From RGIG6353 sp964650465 (GTDB lineage: Bacteria; Bacillota; Clostridia; Oscillospirales; SIG627), in assembly GCA_964650465.1 (NCBI GenBank), contig CAZYTA010000010.1:8927-72926 (forward strand): DNA of 64,000 nt, written 5' to 3'. Below, piece by piece: positions 1-8,142 of this stretch (positions within the stretch are counted from its first letter, which is position 1; every line of letters starts with the position of its first letter). The position numbers and the translations under genes are program-made. The notes beneath the pieces were generated by a model that had not been told where the DNA came from, ran no database searches, and saw nothing but the letters and a program-made list of their open reading frames with translations.

Positions 1-536
1 GGTACAAATTCAAGCCATACTGTTTGCCATATGCCCGTTGTCCTTGTGTATGAACATCCGTAGGACTCATAGCGCATTGATTGTTTTCCCGAAGGAATGA
101 GTCGGCTTCTTGTGTCATCAAGGGCATTTACCGTAAGTGTATTTCTGCCCTCTCTCACAAAGGCTGTTATATCAACAGTAAAGGATACATAGCCGCCCTT
201 GTGTCTGCCGCATTCAACGCCGTTTATGTATATTACCGCCTCATAGTCAACTGCACCGAAGTGAAGAAGTATATCGCCCTTCATCTGCTCATCGGTTATA
301 TCAAATTCCCTTTTATACCATACCGAATTGACAAAATCGGTATTTCCAATGCCCGACAGCTTACTTTCGGGGCAGAAGGGGACATTAATCACCTTTGAAA
401 ATTCTGCACTTTCTTCAAAGAGTCCTCTTGAGACTCCGCTGACACCGCTGTCGAATTCAAACTGCCATTCACCGTTAAGATTATGCCAGTTATCCCTCAT
501 AAATTGGGGCTTCGGATGCTCTGCTCTGTATATCAT
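1..536 (-). CDS. Glycoside hydrolase family 2 protein, N-terminal part (runs off window start)
   Basis: The first 178 codons of a gene that leaves the window at base 1. Translation begins MIYRAEHPKPQF and shows the GH2 N-terminal jelly-roll sugar-binding domain: NLNGEWQFEFD near the start, VWYKREFDI, then LHFGAVDYEAVIYINGVECGRHKGGY, a run typical of beta-galactosidase, beta-glucuronidase or beta-mannosidase relatives. The catalytic barrel lies outside the window, so the substrate cannot be told. ATG at 536-534 follows an AAGGAG ribosome site. It lies 11 bases after the GH39 gene on the same strand, so the two are very likely co-transcribed. No signal peptide is seen, which suggests action on imported oligosaccharides. 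Confidence 0.85.
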   Translation of the reverse strand, partial: MIYRAEHPKPQFMRDNWHNLNGEWQFEFDSGVSGVSRGLFEESAEFSKVINVPFCPESKLSGIGNTDFVNSVWYKREFDITDEQMKGDILLHFGAVDYEAVIYINGVECGRHKGGYVSFTVDITAFVREGRNTLTVNALDDTRSRLIPSGKQSMRYESYGCSYTRTTGIWQTVWLEFV

Positions 537-547
537 GGCTATTCTCC

Positions 548-1879
548 TTATTTGTTAAGTATAATAAGATATGTGCTGAACAAGGTCATATTTATAACTG
601 CCGAGTAGTTGTCACTGCTGAAGGTCTCTGTTTTAACAAGCTTCATGTCATTGTTTTCGTCAAGGAGATAGAATTGTGCTTTAGCGGGACCAAAGCCCTT
701 GAGGTCGACTGTCACTTCCTTTGCCTCTGTGCTGTCATCGTCATTGTAGTGAGTCAACATGACAGCCGCTCTTTCTTCGCTTCTTGCCACAACCGCAAGG
801 ATATCTCCCTCGCCCTTTGCCTCTGCCGCACTGTCCAGCTTGTAAAGCTCATTGAACATTCTGAATGGGTAGTATCCCTTCAGACATTCGCATACAAAGT
901 CTGTGTTGAACATTCCGTTCATTCCGCAGGGGCGGGCATCGTAATACATCATCATATCAATGGGTGCATACTGACACTCGCACATTACACCTGCAATAAA
1001 GGATGAGCCTTTGAGTCCCTTTTCCGATTTGAGAGAATATAACCAATCCTCTCCTGTCCAGCCTCTGACATAATTCCATTCGTTGTTGATACTCTCTGTC
1101 TCTGTAAAGCCGTGTTTGTCGAGCATTGCTCTTACATTGCGGCATCTTTCGCCGATATCACTCGGCTCCTTTGCATAGCTGTGCCATGAGAAGAAGTCAA
1201 TGGGAGCCTGTCTTTTCCTCATCTCTCCGAGGAAGTCATCTGCCCATTCCATCCAGCCCGCAAGTGCGGGACCGCCTATTTTAAGGTGGGGGAAGCATGA
1301 TTTGAGATGCTTTGAGGCAATCTCGTAAAGGTCAAAATATTCGGCTCTTGTACCGCCCCATGTTCTCTTGTTGGGGGAGTCATCTGCATCAAGGTCGGGC
1401 TCATTCCATATTTCCCAGTATTCAATATCGTATTTAAATCCATTTGCCCAGCCTTCGGTATAGTGACGGATTATGTGCTCGCATATTACCGCCCATTTAT
1501 TGAAATCGCGGGGAGGCAGTGTGTTGTACTTCTTGCAGGCGTGCTCAATCTTTGAGCCGAGACGGTAGAAGGTCTTTGTTCCCGAAAAGTCAATTACACG
1601 GAGATATTCGTCGGTAATTGCAAAATCGTAGGACGCCTCATCGTAGGGGTCGGCATCGAAATTTGGGAATATAAAATTTACATCTACAGTATGCTCACCG
1701 CCGTAGGTGGCATTGAAGGATGCGTCATGAGTTCTGGCATAAGGAATGCCGGCCTCCTTCCATGCGTCCATGTTGGTTATTCTCTGGTCTGCGGCAAATT
1801 TGTATACAGGTCCGTTGTTAACTGCATGCATGGGCTTCACCCTGCCCGTTGCTTTTGTAAAATCAATACTTGCTTTCAT
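548..1879 (-). CDS. Glycoside hydrolase family 39 (beta-xylosidase-like)
   Basis: 443 residues, about the size of a GH39 beta-xylosidase. The clan GH-A acid/base is visible as WEIWNEPDL (Glu about 160), and the nucleophile is probably Glu about 267 in NNEWNY. GGPALAGW and SWHSYA are also typical of the barrel. Family knowledge points to retaining hydrolysis of beta-xylosides, but other specificities exist in GH39. There is no signal peptide, so it is probably cytoplasmic. ATG at 1879 follows GGAGGTAAGT. It is first in an operon with the GH2 gene and divergent from an AraC regulator that probably controls it. Confidence 0.85.
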   Translation of the reverse strand: MKASIDFTKATGRVKPMHAVNNGPVYKFAADQRITNMDAWKEAGIPYARTHDASFNATYGGEHTVDVNFIFPNFDADPYDEASYDFAITDEYLRVIDFSGTKTFYRLGSKIEHACKKYNTLPPRDFNKWAVICEHIIRHYTEGWANGFKYDIEYWEIWNEPDLDADDSPNKRTWGGTRAEYFDLYEIASKHLKSCFPHLKIGGPALAGWMEWADDFLGEMRKRQAPIDFFSWHSYAKEPSDIGERCRNVRAMLDKHGFTETESINNEWNYVRGWTGEDWLYSLKSEKGLKGSSFIAGVMCECQYAPIDMMMYYDARPCGMNGMFNTDFVCECLKGYYPFRMFNELYKLDSAAEAKGEGDILAVVARSEERAAVMLTHYNDDDSTEAKEVTVDLKGFGPAKAQFYLLDENNDMKLVKTETFSSDNYSAVINMTLFSTYLIILNK

Positions 1880-1909
1880 ACTTACCTCCGTCTGTATTTT
1901 CTACTTATT

Positions 1910-1938
1910 AGAATAATTGAAACAGATAAAAAAATCAA
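1910..1938 (-). promoter_or_regulatory. Putative sigma-A promoter for GH39-GH2 operon
   Basis: On the minus strand TTGATT (1938-1933), 17-bp spacer, TATTCT (1915-1910), about 30 bases upstream of the GH39 start. The -10 box is imperfect, and a regulator-dependent promoter would fit the divergent AraC gene. Confidence 0.45.
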
Positions 1939-1959
1939 TCACATATTCTACCATAAAAG

Positions 1960-1988
1960 TTGACATATCCTACTGTTTTTGATATTAT
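1960..1988 (+). promoter_or_regulatory. Sigma-A promoter of AraC-led operon
   Basis: Consensus TTGACA at 1960-1965, 17-bp spacer, TATTAT at 1983-1988. The predicted transcript start falls at about 1995, on top of the ribosome site GGGAGGG (1994-2000), so the leader would be extremely short. Confidence 0.65.
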
Positions 1989-2008
1989 ATATCGGGAGGG
2001 CAAAAGAA

Positions 2009-2782
2009 ATGATAAACATAACAGATATCCGTCATGCATGGCCTGAGCCTGCGGGATTTTTGATGAGCAGAACAAACGGACACCCCGAGTACACTTTTCT
2101 TCACTTTTTCAACAGCGTAAGTATTGAGTACAAGGGAAGTGTAATAAAAACACAGCCTCATGCAGTGATACTTTTCGACATAAACACTCCGCAGTTTTTT
2201 GAAAGTCCTGAGCCTCTTGTGCATGACTGGATTCACTTTACACTTTCATCACCCTTCGATTTCGGATTTTTGACAGATACTATTTACTATCCTTCTCATT
2301 CCGATTTTATAACAGATATGATAAGAGAGCTTGAAGCAGAGTTTTTTGATTCGCGTTCCCGACGCCGAGAGTATATGGAAATAAAGGTCAGAGAACTGTT
2401 TTTAAAGCTTTCAAGGGAAATTGCAAGCAACGGAGAGATGGGAATAAACCTTGAAACCAAAGAGAAGCTGAGATACCTCAGAGGTCATATGTTTTCTCAT
2501 TTGAGAGAAAACTGGACGGTTAAAAGAATGGCAGATGAGGTAGGCTTGAGTCAATCCAGATTTTTTACGGTATACAAAAGCTTTTACGGAATATCACCTG
2601 TATCTGACTTGATACGTGCAAGGATGAACAGTGCGAAAAATATGCTTCTTTACAGCGGAAGGCGTATTGAGGAAATAGCGGAGCTGCTCGGTTATCAGAA
2701 CATAACCCATTTTATACGCCAGTTCAAAAAGGAAAACGGAATGTCTCCGTCGGCATACAGAAAAGTCAACCGCAGTACTTGA
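2009..2782 (+). CDS. AraC-family transcriptional regulator
   Basis: 257 residues from ATG 2009, chosen because GGGAGG lies 9 bases upstream; the upstream TTG at 1979 would overlap the promoter. The N-terminal half is a cupin-like sensor domain (HFFNSVSIEYKG...). The C-terminal 100 residues carry two helix-turn-helix motifs (KRMADEVGLSQSRFFTVYKS and RIEEIAELLGYQNITHFIRQFKK), ending in the family signature GMSPSAYRK. It probably senses a sugar and acts on the divergent GH39-GH2 operon and on its own operon, since the next three genes follow closely on the same strand. Confidence 0.85.
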   Translation: MINITDIRHAWPEPAGFLMSRTNGHPEYTFLHFFNSVSIEYKGSVIKTQPHAVILFDINTPQFFESPEPLVHDWIHFTLSSPFDFGFLTDTIYYPSHSDFITDMIRELEAEFFDSRSRRREYMEIKVRELFLKLSREIASNGEMGINLETKEKLRYLRGHMFSHLRENWTVKRMADEVGLSQSRFFTVYKSFYGISPVSDLIRARMNSAKNMLLYSGRRIEEIAELLGYQNITHFIRQFKKENGMSPSAYRKVNRST

Positions 2783-2826
2783 TAAAGTCCACGGAATGTG
2801 ATACAATCAAAAAGAGGTGAACAAAC

Positions 2827-4446
2827 TTGAAAATAGCTTTAATACAGCCCCCTTACTCTACGGACTATTCAAAAACAGACGAATATTTTAAAAGAGAAAT
2901 TGAATATCTCGACTCCTGCGACGAGTCGATGGATATTATCGTAATGCCCGAGCTTTGCGATGTTCCTTGCCTTGCTTCTACCCGTGAAGAAAGTGAAATG
3001 GCAGTAGAAAAATACAATAAAGCATTTCTCGACAAATGCTCCGAAACCGCAAAGAGATGTCATGCAATTATTTTTGCAAACGCAAGAGACAAAAGCAATA
3101 AAGGTTATCTCAATACCACATTTGCCTTTGACAGACTTGGGAATATAGCAGGCAAATACTATAAACAGCACCTTGTTATGAGCGAGGTGGACAAGCTGAA
3201 GCTTGACAGCGACTATTCCTTTGAGTTTTCCGAGCCTACCGTTTTGGAGATTGAAGGTTTGAGATTTGGATTTCTTGTCTGCTACGATTTTTATTTCTAT
3301 GAAGCTTTTGCCAATATGGCAAGATATAATCCGGATGCTGTCATCGGATGTTCGCATCAAAGAAGCGACACCCATCTCGCCCTTGAAATAATGTCACAGT
3401 TTTTAGCTTATAACACCAATGCATACGTACTTCGTTCATCAGTTTCCATGGATGAGAGCTCGGACATCGGAGGCGGAAGCATGGTGGTTTCTCCGAGAGG
3501 CGAAATACTTTTGAATATGAAGAGCAGGACAGGAATTGAATGTGTCGAAATAGATATAAAGGACAAGTACTACAAGCCTGCGGGCTTCGGTAATCCTCCC
3601 GCAGCACATCATGAGTATATTGAGCTTGGAAGACGGCCATGGAAATACCGCCCCGGCGGTTCAGCCATTGTTCGTGATGACAGAAGGATGAAGTACCCGA
3701 GAGTCTGTGCTCACCGAGGCTTTAATACCGTTGCCCCCGAAAACAGTCTCCCCGCCTTCGGTGCGGCGGTTTCAATGGGGGCGGATGAGATAGAGCTTGA
3801 TTTGTGGGAAACCGCAGACGGCGAAATAGTGTCTGTTCACGACCATGTGCTTGACAGAGTTTCCGACGGTACAGGCTATGTATGGGAGCATACTCTTGAC
3901 GAGCTGAAAAAGCTTGACTTCGGCATAAAGTACAGTGCAGAGTTTGAAGGACTCAAAATCCCCACATTTGAGGAGATACTTAAAAAATTTTCCTGCCATA
4001 CGGTTATGAATATACACATCAAATTTATGGAAAACCACAAGCCGTACAGCGAGAGGGCGCTTAAGAAAATAGTTGACCTTATCAATAAGTATGACTGCCG
4101 AAAGTATGTGTACTTCATGGTATCAAACAACGAATATCTTGCCCGACAGTGCAAGGCTATTGCTCCCGATATTCCCCTTTGTGCAGGCTCGGGAGATAAT
4201 GATTGGGATATAGTTGATTTTGCCATACGTGAGGGATGCTCGAAAGTTCAATTCGGAAAGCCCGACTTTAACCGTGAGCTGATAGAACAAGCTCATGCAA
4301 ACGGAATAATATGCAATGTGTTCTGGTCGGATGACCCCGAGGAGACAAAGCAATTTCTTGAAATGGGTATAGACACAATACTTACAAACGACTACAACCG
4401 CATAGCAAAGGCGGTAGAAGAATATAAAACGGAGAAAAAGTTATGA
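2827..4446 (+). CDS. Nitrilase-superfamily amidohydrolase fused to glycerophosphodiester phosphodiesterase
   Basis: 539 residues with two enzyme domains. Residues 1 to about 265 are a carbon-nitrogen hydrolase with the full Glu-Lys-Cys triad: E42 in MPELCD, K113 in YYKQHL, C152 in VCYDFYF. Residues about 290-535 are a GDPD TIM barrel with HRG (297-299), PENS, EIELD and VHDH motifs. Family knowledge predicts amide or nitrile hydrolysis and cleavage of glycerophosphodiesters to glycerol-3-phosphate. The start is TTG 2827, preceded by AGAGGTGA. The stop overlaps the next gene by 4 bases. Both halves appear catalytically intact, which suggests one substrate (for example an amide-containing glycerophosphodiester) handled in two steps; that is inference. 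Confidence 0.85.
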   Translation: MKIALIQPPYSTDYSKTDEYFKREIEYLDSCDESMDIIVMPELCDVPCLASTREESEMAVEKYNKAFLDKCSETAKRCHAIIFANARDKSNKGYLNTTFAFDRLGNIAGKYYKQHLVMSEVDKLKLDSDYSFEFSEPTVLEIEGLRFGFLVCYDFYFYEAFANMARYNPDAVIGCSHQRSDTHLALEIMSQFLAYNTNAYVLRSSVSMDESSDIGGGSMVVSPRGEILLNMKSRTGIECVEIDIKDKYYKPAGFGNPPAAHHEYIELGRRPWKYRPGGSAIVRDDRRMKYPRVCAHRGFNTVAPENSLPAFGAAVSMGADEIELDLWETADGEIVSVHDHVLDRVSDGTGYVWEHTLDELKKLDFGIKYSAEFEGLKIPTFEEILKKFSCHTVMNIHIKFMENHKPYSERALKKIVDLINKYDCRKYVYFMVSNNEYLARQCKAIAPDIPLCAGSGDNDWDIVDFAIREGCSKVQFGKPDFNRELIEQAHANGIICNVFWSDDPEETKQFLEMGIDTILTNDYNRIAKAVEEYKTEKKL

Positions 4447-5471
4447 TAACAGAAAAGATTTTCGGAAAAACTTCAAAAGGTGAAGAGGTAAAAGAATACA
4501 TACTCACAAACGGTACTCTTGAAGTGTCAATTATCAACTACGGCGGTGCGGTAAGGTATATAAATGTCCCCGACAAAAACGGCGTTGTACAGGATGTTGT
4601 CCTTGGCTGGGACGATGTTGAAGGCTATGAAAAGGGAAGCGGATATTACGGAGCCTTTGTTGGCAGATTCGGCAACAGAATAATCAATTCGGAATTCACG
4701 CTCAACGGCAAGACATATCATCTTACCCCAAACAATGGCAGGAACCATCTTCACGGCACATTTTCAAAGCGTGTACTTGATTCAAGAATTGACGGTGACA
4801 GCGTTGTAATGAGCCTTGTCAGTCCACCCGAGGAAGAGGGATATCCGGGAACGCTTTCCGTTACGGTGGTTTATACCCTTACGGAGAATAACGGCTTGCA
4901 GATAGGCTACACAGCTGCTACCGATGAGGATACGGTAATAAATCTTACAAATCATTCGTATTTTAATCTTAACGGACAAAACGGAAGGGGAGTTCAGGAC
5001 CTTCATTTGCAGATTATGGCAGACCGCTTTACACCTGTAAACGAGGAGGTAATCCCCACAGGTGAAATCCTCGCCGTTGACGGCACTCCCTTTGATTTGA
5101 GAGAGGGCTTGAAGGTTGGGGAAGGTCTTGCAAGTACACATCCCCAGATGGTTGTGACAGGAACATATGACCACAATTTCATATTTCCGAAATCGGACAG
5201 CTCTGTGCCATTTGCAACCGTTTATTCCGAGGATACAGGCATAAAGATGGAGGCATTTACTACCGAGCCTGCTGTACAGCTATATGTAAAGAATGTAAAG
5301 GATGTACCTCCTGCCGAGGAGGGCAAAAAGAATCCCAAGCAGTCCGCTCTTTGCCTTGAAACACAGCACTATCCCGCAAGCCCCAATTTCGACCATTTCC
5401 CTTCAACTGTACTCAAAAAGGGTGACACCTATCACCACTTTACAGAGTATCGCTTCAGCGTGGTTAAATGA
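4443..5471 (+). CDS. Aldose 1-epimerase (galactose mutarotase family)
   Basis: 342 residues, normal for GalM. Visible family motifs are GRFGNRI, NNGRNHLHG, LTNHSYFNLNG (catalytic His about 171) and TEPAVQLY (catalytic Glu about 275). It interconverts alpha and beta anomers of an aldose in the cytoplasm. The ATG overlaps the fusion-gene stop as ATGA and its own end overlaps the radical SAM gene, so this is one operon. The galM name is withheld because the exact sugar is unknown. Confidence 0.9.
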   Translation: MITEKIFGKTSKGEEVKEYILTNGTLEVSIINYGGAVRYINVPDKNGVVQDVVLGWDDVEGYEKGSGYYGAFVGRFGNRIINSEFTLNGKTYHLTPNNGRNHLHGTFSKRVLDSRIDGDSVVMSLVSPPEEEGYPGTLSVTVVYTLTENNGLQIGYTAATDEDTVINLTNHSYFNLNGQNGRGVQDLHLQIMADRFTPVNEEVIPTGEILAVDGTPFDLREGLKVGEGLASTHPQMVVTGTYDHNFIFPKSDSSVPFATVYSEDTGIKMEAFTTEPAVQLYVKNVKDVPPAEEGKKNPKQSALCLETQHYPASPNFDHFPSTVLKKGDTYHHFTEYRFSVVK

Positions 5472-6295
5472 GGAAGCTGAAAAAAGCATATGTAGAGATA
5501 ACTAACATATGCAATAAGAATTGTACCTTTTGCCACGGCACTAAAAGAGCGCCAAGACAGATGAACCGTGAAGAATTTGACCGTGTACTCAATGAGCTTT
5601 GCGGTGTTACGGAATACATTTATCTTCATGTTTTGGGCGAGCCGCTTTGCCATCCCGATGTAATTGAATTTATAAAGAAGGCAACACAGCAAGGCTTTAA
5701 GGTCACTGTTACTACAAACGGAACGTTACTGTCTCCCGAGCTTCTTGACAGCGGCTTGTATAAGCTGCAGATATCCCTTCACAGTTTTGAGTCGGATGAC
5801 GAAAAGGGTCACAGAGCGTATATGGACAGGATTATTGCTTTTTCGAGACTTGCCGCCATTAACGGAATACTTGTTTCACTGCGTTTGTGGAATCTCAATA
5901 CGGAGGATTCAAATGTATGTGCCGAAAAAGCTCTTGAGCAGGCGTTTCCAAAGCCATGGACCGAGGGTAAAAATAGATCATTTACCCTTGATAGAAATAT
6001 ATTTATCAGCTATGCAGAGCGTTTTGAATGGCCTGACATGAGTGCCGTAGACAACGGAGAAAGCCTTTTTTGCTACGGACTTCGTGACCAGATAGGTATA
6101 CTGTCTGACGGTACGGTAGTACCTTGCTGTCTTGATGCGGAAGGGGACATAGCTTTGGGTAACATCTATACTACCGCCCTTGCCGAAATACTTGACTCGG
6201 AGCGTGCCAAGGCAATATACAGCGGCTTTTCAAACCGCCGTGCTGTCGAAGAGCTATGCCGTAAATGCAATTATGCAAAACGCTTTGACAAATAA
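5468..6295 (+). CDS. Radical SAM protein with SPASM-like C-terminus
   Basis: 275 residues. The radical SAM cluster motif is CNKNCTFC (C15, C19, C22), followed by HVLGEPLCHPD and TTNGTLLS strands of the partial TIM barrel. Further cysteines near the end (VVPCCLD and LCRKCNY) resemble a shortened SPASM/twitch auxiliary cluster site. The reaction cannot be read from sequence; relatives modify peptides or small molecules. It is last in the AraC-led operon, overlaps the epimerase by 4 bases, and is followed at once by a terminator. Confidence 0.85.
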   Translation: MRKLKKAYVEITNICNKNCTFCHGTKRAPRQMNREEFDRVLNELCGVTEYIYLHVLGEPLCHPDVIEFIKKATQQGFKVTVTTNGTLLSPELLDSGLYKLQISLHSFESDDEKGHRAYMDRIIAFSRLAAINGILVSLRLWNLNTEDSNVCAEKALEQAFPKPWTEGKNRSFTLDRNIFISYAERFEWPDMSAVDNGESLFCYGLRDQIGILSDGTVVPCCLDAEGDIALGNIYTTALAEILDSERAKAIYSGFSNRRAVEELCRKCNYAKRFDK

Positions 6296-6333
6296 CAGAA
6301 AGGAGTACGATTTTGTACTCCTTTCTGTTATTT
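6290..6333. terminator. Bidirectional intrinsic terminator
   Basis: A 19-base stem (6290-6308 with 6315-6333) with a 6-base loop, A-rich on the left and T-rich on the right. It overlaps the end of the radical SAM gene and the stop region of the convergent ABC transporter gene, so it can end both transcripts. Confidence 0.85.
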
Positions 6334-8142
6334 AAACTGTGAATTGTAAAGCGTTTCATAAAAACCGCCAAGGGCAATAAGCTCATCGTGAGTGCCGCTT
6401 TCTGTTATTCTGCCGTCCTGTAAAACCAGTATCAGGTCGGCATTTTTTATTGTTGAAAGCCGATGTGCGATGATAAAGGAAGTCCTTCCCCTCATAAGCT
6501 TTTCCATTGCTTCGGAGATTTTTGCTTCTGTTCTTGAATCGACATTTGAGGTTGCTTCGTCGAGTATCAGCATTGGTGAATCGCTGAGCATCGCACGTGC
6601 AATGGTAATAAGCTGCTTTTGTCCTTTTGAAATATTTGTTCCGTCATCGGAAAGTACGGTATCATACCCATTTGTTAAGTGCTCTATATATGAGTCTATT
6701 CTTGCTTCCTTTGCCGCATGTTTCACTTCTTCTAAGGTTGCACCCTCTTTTCCGTAAGCTATATTCTCGAATATAGTGCCATGGAAAAGCCATGTGTCCT
6801 GAAGTACCATTGTATAAGCACGGCGAAGAGATTTTCTGGTGATTTCATCAATGCTGTGTCCGTCAACCGTTATTTTGCCGCCGTTGATGTCGTAAAAACG
6901 CATAAGCAGATTGATAATAGTGGTCTTTCCCGCACCGGTGGGACCTACCACGGCTATTTTTGTGCCTGCTTTTACGTTGACGGATATACCTTTAAGTATA
7001 GTTTTGTCGGCAGTGTAGCCGAAGACAACATTGTCAAGCTTTACATCGCCCTTTGCATCGGTAAGCTCCACTGCCTTTTCGCTGTCCGGCTTTTCGCTGT
7101 CCTCGTCAATTATTCTGAATACACGTTCAGCTGCCGAGAAGGCGGATTGAAATTCGTGAAGCATATTGGCAAATTCGTTTATCGGACCCGCAAATTTCCT
7201 TGAATACTGCACAAACTTTGCAATGCCGCCCAGCGAGATAAAGAAAATGCTTGCTTCTTTTACTGCACCGCTTGCAGAGTACATATACATAAATCCGCCG
7301 AAAATCATAACAAGCGAGAGAGAAAGATTGTTTATGAAGTTAACGCTCGGCCCGAGAGTTGCACCGTAATACTCTGCACTGTAGTAGGCATCCATAGCCT
7401 CCTTGTTCCGCTTATTGAACCGAGAGTTTATTTCTTCCTCTCTTCCGTATGCCTGTATGGTACGCACACCCGAAAGCATTTCCTCTGCATAACCGTTAAG
7501 CTCTCCCAGCTTCCTTGACCGCTTTTGAAACAGCGGTCTTACTTTTTTTGAGCGGAATGTTGTCAACAAAATTGATGACGGTACTGTTATGGCGAATACC
7601 AGAATGAGAGGCTTTGATATCTGCCACATAAACAGTAGTGAACCTAAAACGGTGTAAATACTGGTCATTATTTGTACAAGGTCATGTGAGAGGGAGGTGT
7701 TTACCGTGTCTATATCATACGAAATATGACTTATAATATCTCCTGTTGCATGGGTGTCAAAATAAGACACAGGGAGCGATGTCAGCTTTTCAAAAAGCTC
7801 TCGCCTCATAGCGTAGACTATCTTTTGGCTGAGGTGTATCATCAGCACAGACAGTCCGTATGAAAGCAAAGCTGATAAAAGATAACATATCAGCATTCTG
7901 ACCACATTTTCCCACACAGTTGTGAAATCCACTCCACCCTCTGCGGTTATGGCATCAATGGCATTTCCTGAATACTCGGGACCCAGTAGCGACAGTTGGT
8001 TTGACAAAAGGGTAAGTGCGATAGCAACAACGAAGAGCTGCCAATGTGCCAGAATATATTTGCTCAGCCTTTTTAAAACATTCTTGGTACGGAGTAGGGA
8101 GAGCTTTTCGTTTGGAGTTCCTTTTCTGATATCTCTATTCAA
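6328..8142 (-). CDS. ABC exporter half-transporter, catalytically complete partner
   Basis: 604 residues: an N-terminal six-helix membrane domain (about 30-320) and a C-terminal ATPase. Visible are Walker A GPTGAGKTT, signature NISKGQKQ, Walker B MLILDEATS with the catalytic Glu, and the switch His in IIAHRLS. The start is TTG 8142 with GGGAGG upstream, overlapping the previous gene by 8 bases. Together with that gene it forms a heterodimeric exporter of the BmrCD/TM287-288 kind, usually exporting drugs, lipids or peptides. Confidence 0.9.
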   Translation of the reverse strand: MNRDIRKGTPNEKLSLLRTKNVLKRLSKYILAHWQLFVVAIALTLLSNQLSLLGPEYSGNAIDAITAEGGVDFTTVWENVVRMLICYLLSALLSYGLSVLMIHLSQKIVYAMRRELFEKLTSLPVSYFDTHATGDIISHISYDIDTVNTSLSHDLVQIMTSIYTVLGSLLFMWQISKPLILVFAITVPSSILLTTFRSKKVRPLFQKRSRKLGELNGYAEEMLSGVRTIQAYGREEEINSRFNKRNKEAMDAYYSAEYYGATLGPSVNFINNLSLSLVMIFGGFMYMYSASGAVKEASIFFISLGGIAKFVQYSRKFAGPINEFANMLHEFQSAFSAAERVFRIIDEDSEKPDSEKAVELTDAKGDVKLDNVVFGYTADKTILKGISVNVKAGTKIAVVGPTGAGKTTIINLLMRFYDINGGKITVDGHSIDEITRKSLRRAYTMVLQDTWLFHGTIFENIAYGKEGATLEEVKHAAKEARIDSYIEHLTNGYDTVLSDDGTNISKGQKQLITIARAMLSDSPMLILDEATSNVDSRTEAKISEAMEKLMRGRTSFIIAHRLSTIKNADLILVLQDGRITESGTHDELIALGGFYETLYNSQFK

